This document shows, piece after piece, positions 3,333-5,514 of a stretch of DNA of 5,514 nucleotides. Both the position numbers and the translations under genes were made by a program. This DNA comes from Gallionellaceae bacterium (GTDB lineage: Bacteria; Pseudomonadota; Gammaproteobacteria; Burkholderiales; Gallionellaceae): positions 1 to 5,514 of the forward strand of contig JAUYFR010000109.1 in NCBI GenBank assembly GCA_030690855.1, written 5' to 3'. The notes below the pieces were generated by a model, which saw only the letters and a program-made list of their open reading frames with translations, was not told where the DNA came from and did not search any database. The stretch's first letter is position 1. Every line of letters begins with the position of its first letter.

Positions 3333-5514
3333 CTAGTGATCCTTTCTTAGCAACAGTTTTTTTAATTGCTCAAGCAAGGCATCCCGTAGCGTAAAGAGCT
3401 CTGGCAACCTCGCCAGAGCTTGTTCTTTTTGTTCGTGCAGATGAAGTTTCAGTAACTCGGTCGCCAATTCATGCACTTGTTGATGCAGCTCAAAGATGGG
3501 CTGAAAGTCAGGATGTGTTTGATGCCGCAAGATACCTTCTATATTCAACCACTTACCAAATCGGCACTCATGTTGATCGAGTGGCGGCAGCATTTTCCCC
3601 TCATCTTTGAGGAAACGTTCAATCGCCACGATCCAAGCGCGATGTTCGACACCCGCAAATAGCAGCGCAAAATCATCACGGCTGATGCGATATAGATCGA
3701 CCCATGAGGAGTCTGGACGCCACGTAGCTGCCCAAGCCGGGAGTTCATGGGCTGGCATCGGGCGGGCGATGCCGTAGCCTTGCACCTGGTCACAGCCAAG
3801 TTGCAGCAACATCGCGCCATGCGCCATCGTCTCCACACCTTCGGCAATCACTTCACGATTGAAGGCAGTGGCTAGCCCGAGTATGCCTTGCAATATGGAC
3901 AAGTCATCTGGGTCGTCCAGCATGTCACGCACGAAGCTTTGATCGATTTTGAGCGTGGTGACGGGCAGACGTTTCAAATAAGTGAGCGAGGAGTAGCCGG
4001 TGCCAAAATCGTCTAGCGAAAATTTCACCCCTATGCTGCGGCAGCTCTCGATTAACTTAGATATATGTGTCATATCTTCTAGCGCACTCGTCTCTAGTAC
4101 TTCGAGCTCCAAGCAGCCAGGTCTGATATTTGGATGGCGCGATAAAGTCTCCCTCAGACGATCAACAAAATTTAGCTCCTGCAACTGACGTGCGCTGACA
4201 TTGACGCTGACAGGAATGTCCAGCCCCACGGCATGCCAAATCTCCATTTGGGTGAGGGCGGTGGAGATGACCCACTCGCCGACTTCAACCGCCAGCATAT
4301 GATCTTCAATCACCGGCAGAAATACGCCGGGCGGCAACAGTCCTTTTTCCGGGTGTTGCCAGCGGATCAAAGCTTCTGCACCGGTGACAACGCCAGTACG
4401 CATATTGACCTTGGGTTGATAATGTAAGACGAATTCCTGCGAAATAAGGGCGCGGCGAATGCGTTCCAGACTATCGTGATGACCACGGATGCTGCTGTCT
4501 TGCGCAGCATCGAAAACGTAATAACGATTCTTGCCGGCCAGCTTGGCTTGATACATGGCTTGGTCGGCTTGACGCAGGAGTTGATCGGCATCCACTTCGT
4601 TACTTTGCGGGTAGAAAGTCACCCCGAGGCTGGCGGAAACTTGCAGCACGAGATCGCCGATATGTACCGGTTCGGCAGCCGCGCTCAGTAAACGAGTGAG
4701 CATCGGTACGCTAGCTTCGATATCAGCCAGATCGGTCAACACTGCAACGAATTCGTCGCCGCCTAGTCGGGCGAGGGTATCGCTTTCGCGCAAAGCCTGT
4801 TTCATACGACTTGCTATGGTGATAAGCAATTGATCGCCGGTTTCATGCCCGTGATTATCATTGACGGCTTTGAAGCCATCCAGATCAAGATACGCAACGG
4901 CTAAACGTTGTCCACGCCGCTGTGCTTGGATCATCCCTTGATGTAATCGGTCTGCCAACAATACGCGGTTAGGGAGGCTGGTCAGCGCATCGTAGTGGGC
5001 GATGTGTTCAAGTTGCTGTTCGTGCTGTTTGCGATCAGTGATGTCGGTATGTGTGCCGATCATGCGCAGCGGCTTGCCGTCATCGCTACGGCTGACGATG
5101 ATGCCCCGAGCTAAAATCCATTGATAGCTGTCATCTTTACAGCGCAAACGATACTCCACCACATAACTCGGTGTTTTACCTTCCAGATACGCTTGCATCG
5201 AGGTGGCTACATGCGACTGGTCTTCGGGGTGTATCCGCTTTAACCACTCCTGCCGCGTCGGCAAAATGTCCTCATCGGTATAGCCCAGCATCTCTTTCCA
5301 GCGCTTGGAGTATTGAGATTCCCCCGTCTGAAGATTTGTATCCCAGACGCCATCACCAGAACCTTCGATCGCGAATTTCCAGCGCAGATCGCTTTCGCGC
5401 AACAGCTCTTCAGCAGCCTTGCGTTCGGTAATGTCGGTATAGGTGCCAACATAATGGGTAGTCACCCCGTTTTCTTTGACTGTCGAGACAGTGAGCCAGT
5501 GGGGGCGAGTCTCG
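3333..5514 (-). CDS. PAS-GGDEF-EAL-CZB cyclic-di-GMP synthase/phosphodiesterase (N-terminus outside window)
   Basis: The frame is open to the window edge, so the true start is beyond 5514. Counting the first complete visible codon as 1, 726 residues are seen. Residues 1-31 are the end of a PAS/PAC unit (VGTYTDITERK); a second PAS/PAC covers about 38-160 (ending GTHTDITDRK). The GGDEF domain (about 165-335) has an intact GGDEF at 251-255 and an RxxD inhibitory site (RESD, 242-245). The EAL domain (about 350-595) has E380-A-L, N438, D501-D502 in DDFGTGYSSL, K522, D524 and E558, so it looks active. The C-terminus (about 613-722) is a chemoreceptor zinc-binding (CZB) domain with H624, C650 in CRFGKW, and H677/H681 in HQQVH. 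The protein would make and/or degrade c-di-GMP, the switch between motility and biofilm, tuned by PAS input and zinc. No membrane segment is visible in this part. Net direction of activity cannot be told. Confidence 0.95.
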   Translation of the reverse strand, partial: ETRPHWLTVSTVKENGVTTHYVGTYTDITERKAAEELLRESDLRWKFAIEGSGDGVWDTNLQTGESQYSKRWKEMLGYTDEDILPTRQEWLKRIHPEDQSHVATSMQAYLEGKTPSYVVEYRLRCKDDSYQWILARGIIVSRSDDGKPLRMIGTHTDITDRKQHEQQLEHIAHYDALTSLPNRVLLADRLHQGMIQAQRRGQRLAVAYLDLDGFKAVNDNHGHETGDQLLITIASRMKQALRESDTLARLGGDEFVAVLTDLADIEASVPMLTRLLSAAAEPVHIGDLVLQVSASLGVTFYPQSNEVDADQLLRQADQAMYQAKLAGKNRYYVFDAAQDSSIRGHHDSLERIRRALISQEFVLHYQPKVNMRTGVVTGAEALIRWQHPEKGLLPPGVFLPVIEDHMLAVEVGEWVISTALTQMEIWHAVGLDIPVSVNVSARQLQELNFVDRLRETLSRHPNIRPGCLELEVLETSALEDMTHISKLIESCRSIGVKFSLDDFGTGYSSLTYLKRLPVTTLKIDQSFVRDMLDDPDDLSILQGILGLATAFNREVIAEGVETMAHGAMLLQLGCDQVQGYGIARPMPAHELPAWAATWRPDSSWVDLYRISRDDFALLFAGVEHRAWIVAIERFLKDEGKMLPPLDQHECRFGKWLNIEGILRHQTHPDFQPIFELHQQVHELATELLKLHLHEQKEQALARLPELFTLRDALLEQLKKLLLRKDH

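Noticed and set aside
5240..5465. Start of the GGDEF/EAL gene at GTG 5465
   Set aside because: The frame stays open to the window edge and the residues before it (including RPHWLTVSTVKENG) continue the PAS fold, so the gene starts outside the window.
1..5514. CRISPR array or insertion sequence
   Set aside because: No regularly spaced repeats with unique spacers and no transposase or paired terminal inverted repeats were seen by reading.

Overview
The window looks like a piece of a proteobacterial chromosome in which a core locus has been invaded by mobile elements. The PgsA tail and the tRNA-Pro and tRNA-His sequences resemble beta/gammaproteobacterial versions. The PAS-GGDEF-EAL-CZB protein is of a kind common in freshwater and soil Betaproteobacteria. 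Assignment below class level is not supported by what I can see.

Left flank (1-534, + strand): the 3' part of pgsA (phosphatidylglycerophosphate synthase), then a good sigma70-type promoter and an intact tRNA-Pro(UGG) gene with encoded CCA. Middle (about 535-3067): an accessory block coded almost entirely on the - strand. It starts at the tRNA-Pro side with an AT-rich 28-bp perfect palindrome and the C-terminal remnant of one tyrosine recombinase. An unrecognised + strand coding remnant follows. Next comes a two-gene cassette that looks like a TumE/TumA-type toxin-antitoxin operon (toxin-like gene first, ATGA overlap), and then a complete tyrosine integrase with its own promoter. The block ends at the 3' portion of a tRNA-His gene, from the anticodon stem to CCA, which has no 5' half and reads as an attachment-site scar.

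Right flank: a strong intrinsic terminator directly follows the tRNA-His fragment. The C-terminal scrap of a third tyrosine recombinase comes next. Last is a large - strand gene, running off the window, for a c-di-GMP enzyme with PAS, GGDEF, EAL and C-terminal zinc-binding CZB domains. Both catalytic domains keep their key residues.

The best reading is a tRNA-associated integration hot spot with traces of at least three integration or decay events. The only intact mobile module is integrase plus toxin-antitoxin pair, about 1.9 kb long. The integrase would move the element and the pair would stabilise it. I do not see a clearly new biochemical system. The most unusual points are the orphan tRNA-His 3' half with no intact partner in the window, the stacked recombinase remnants, and the repeat/palindrome cluster beside tRNA-Pro.
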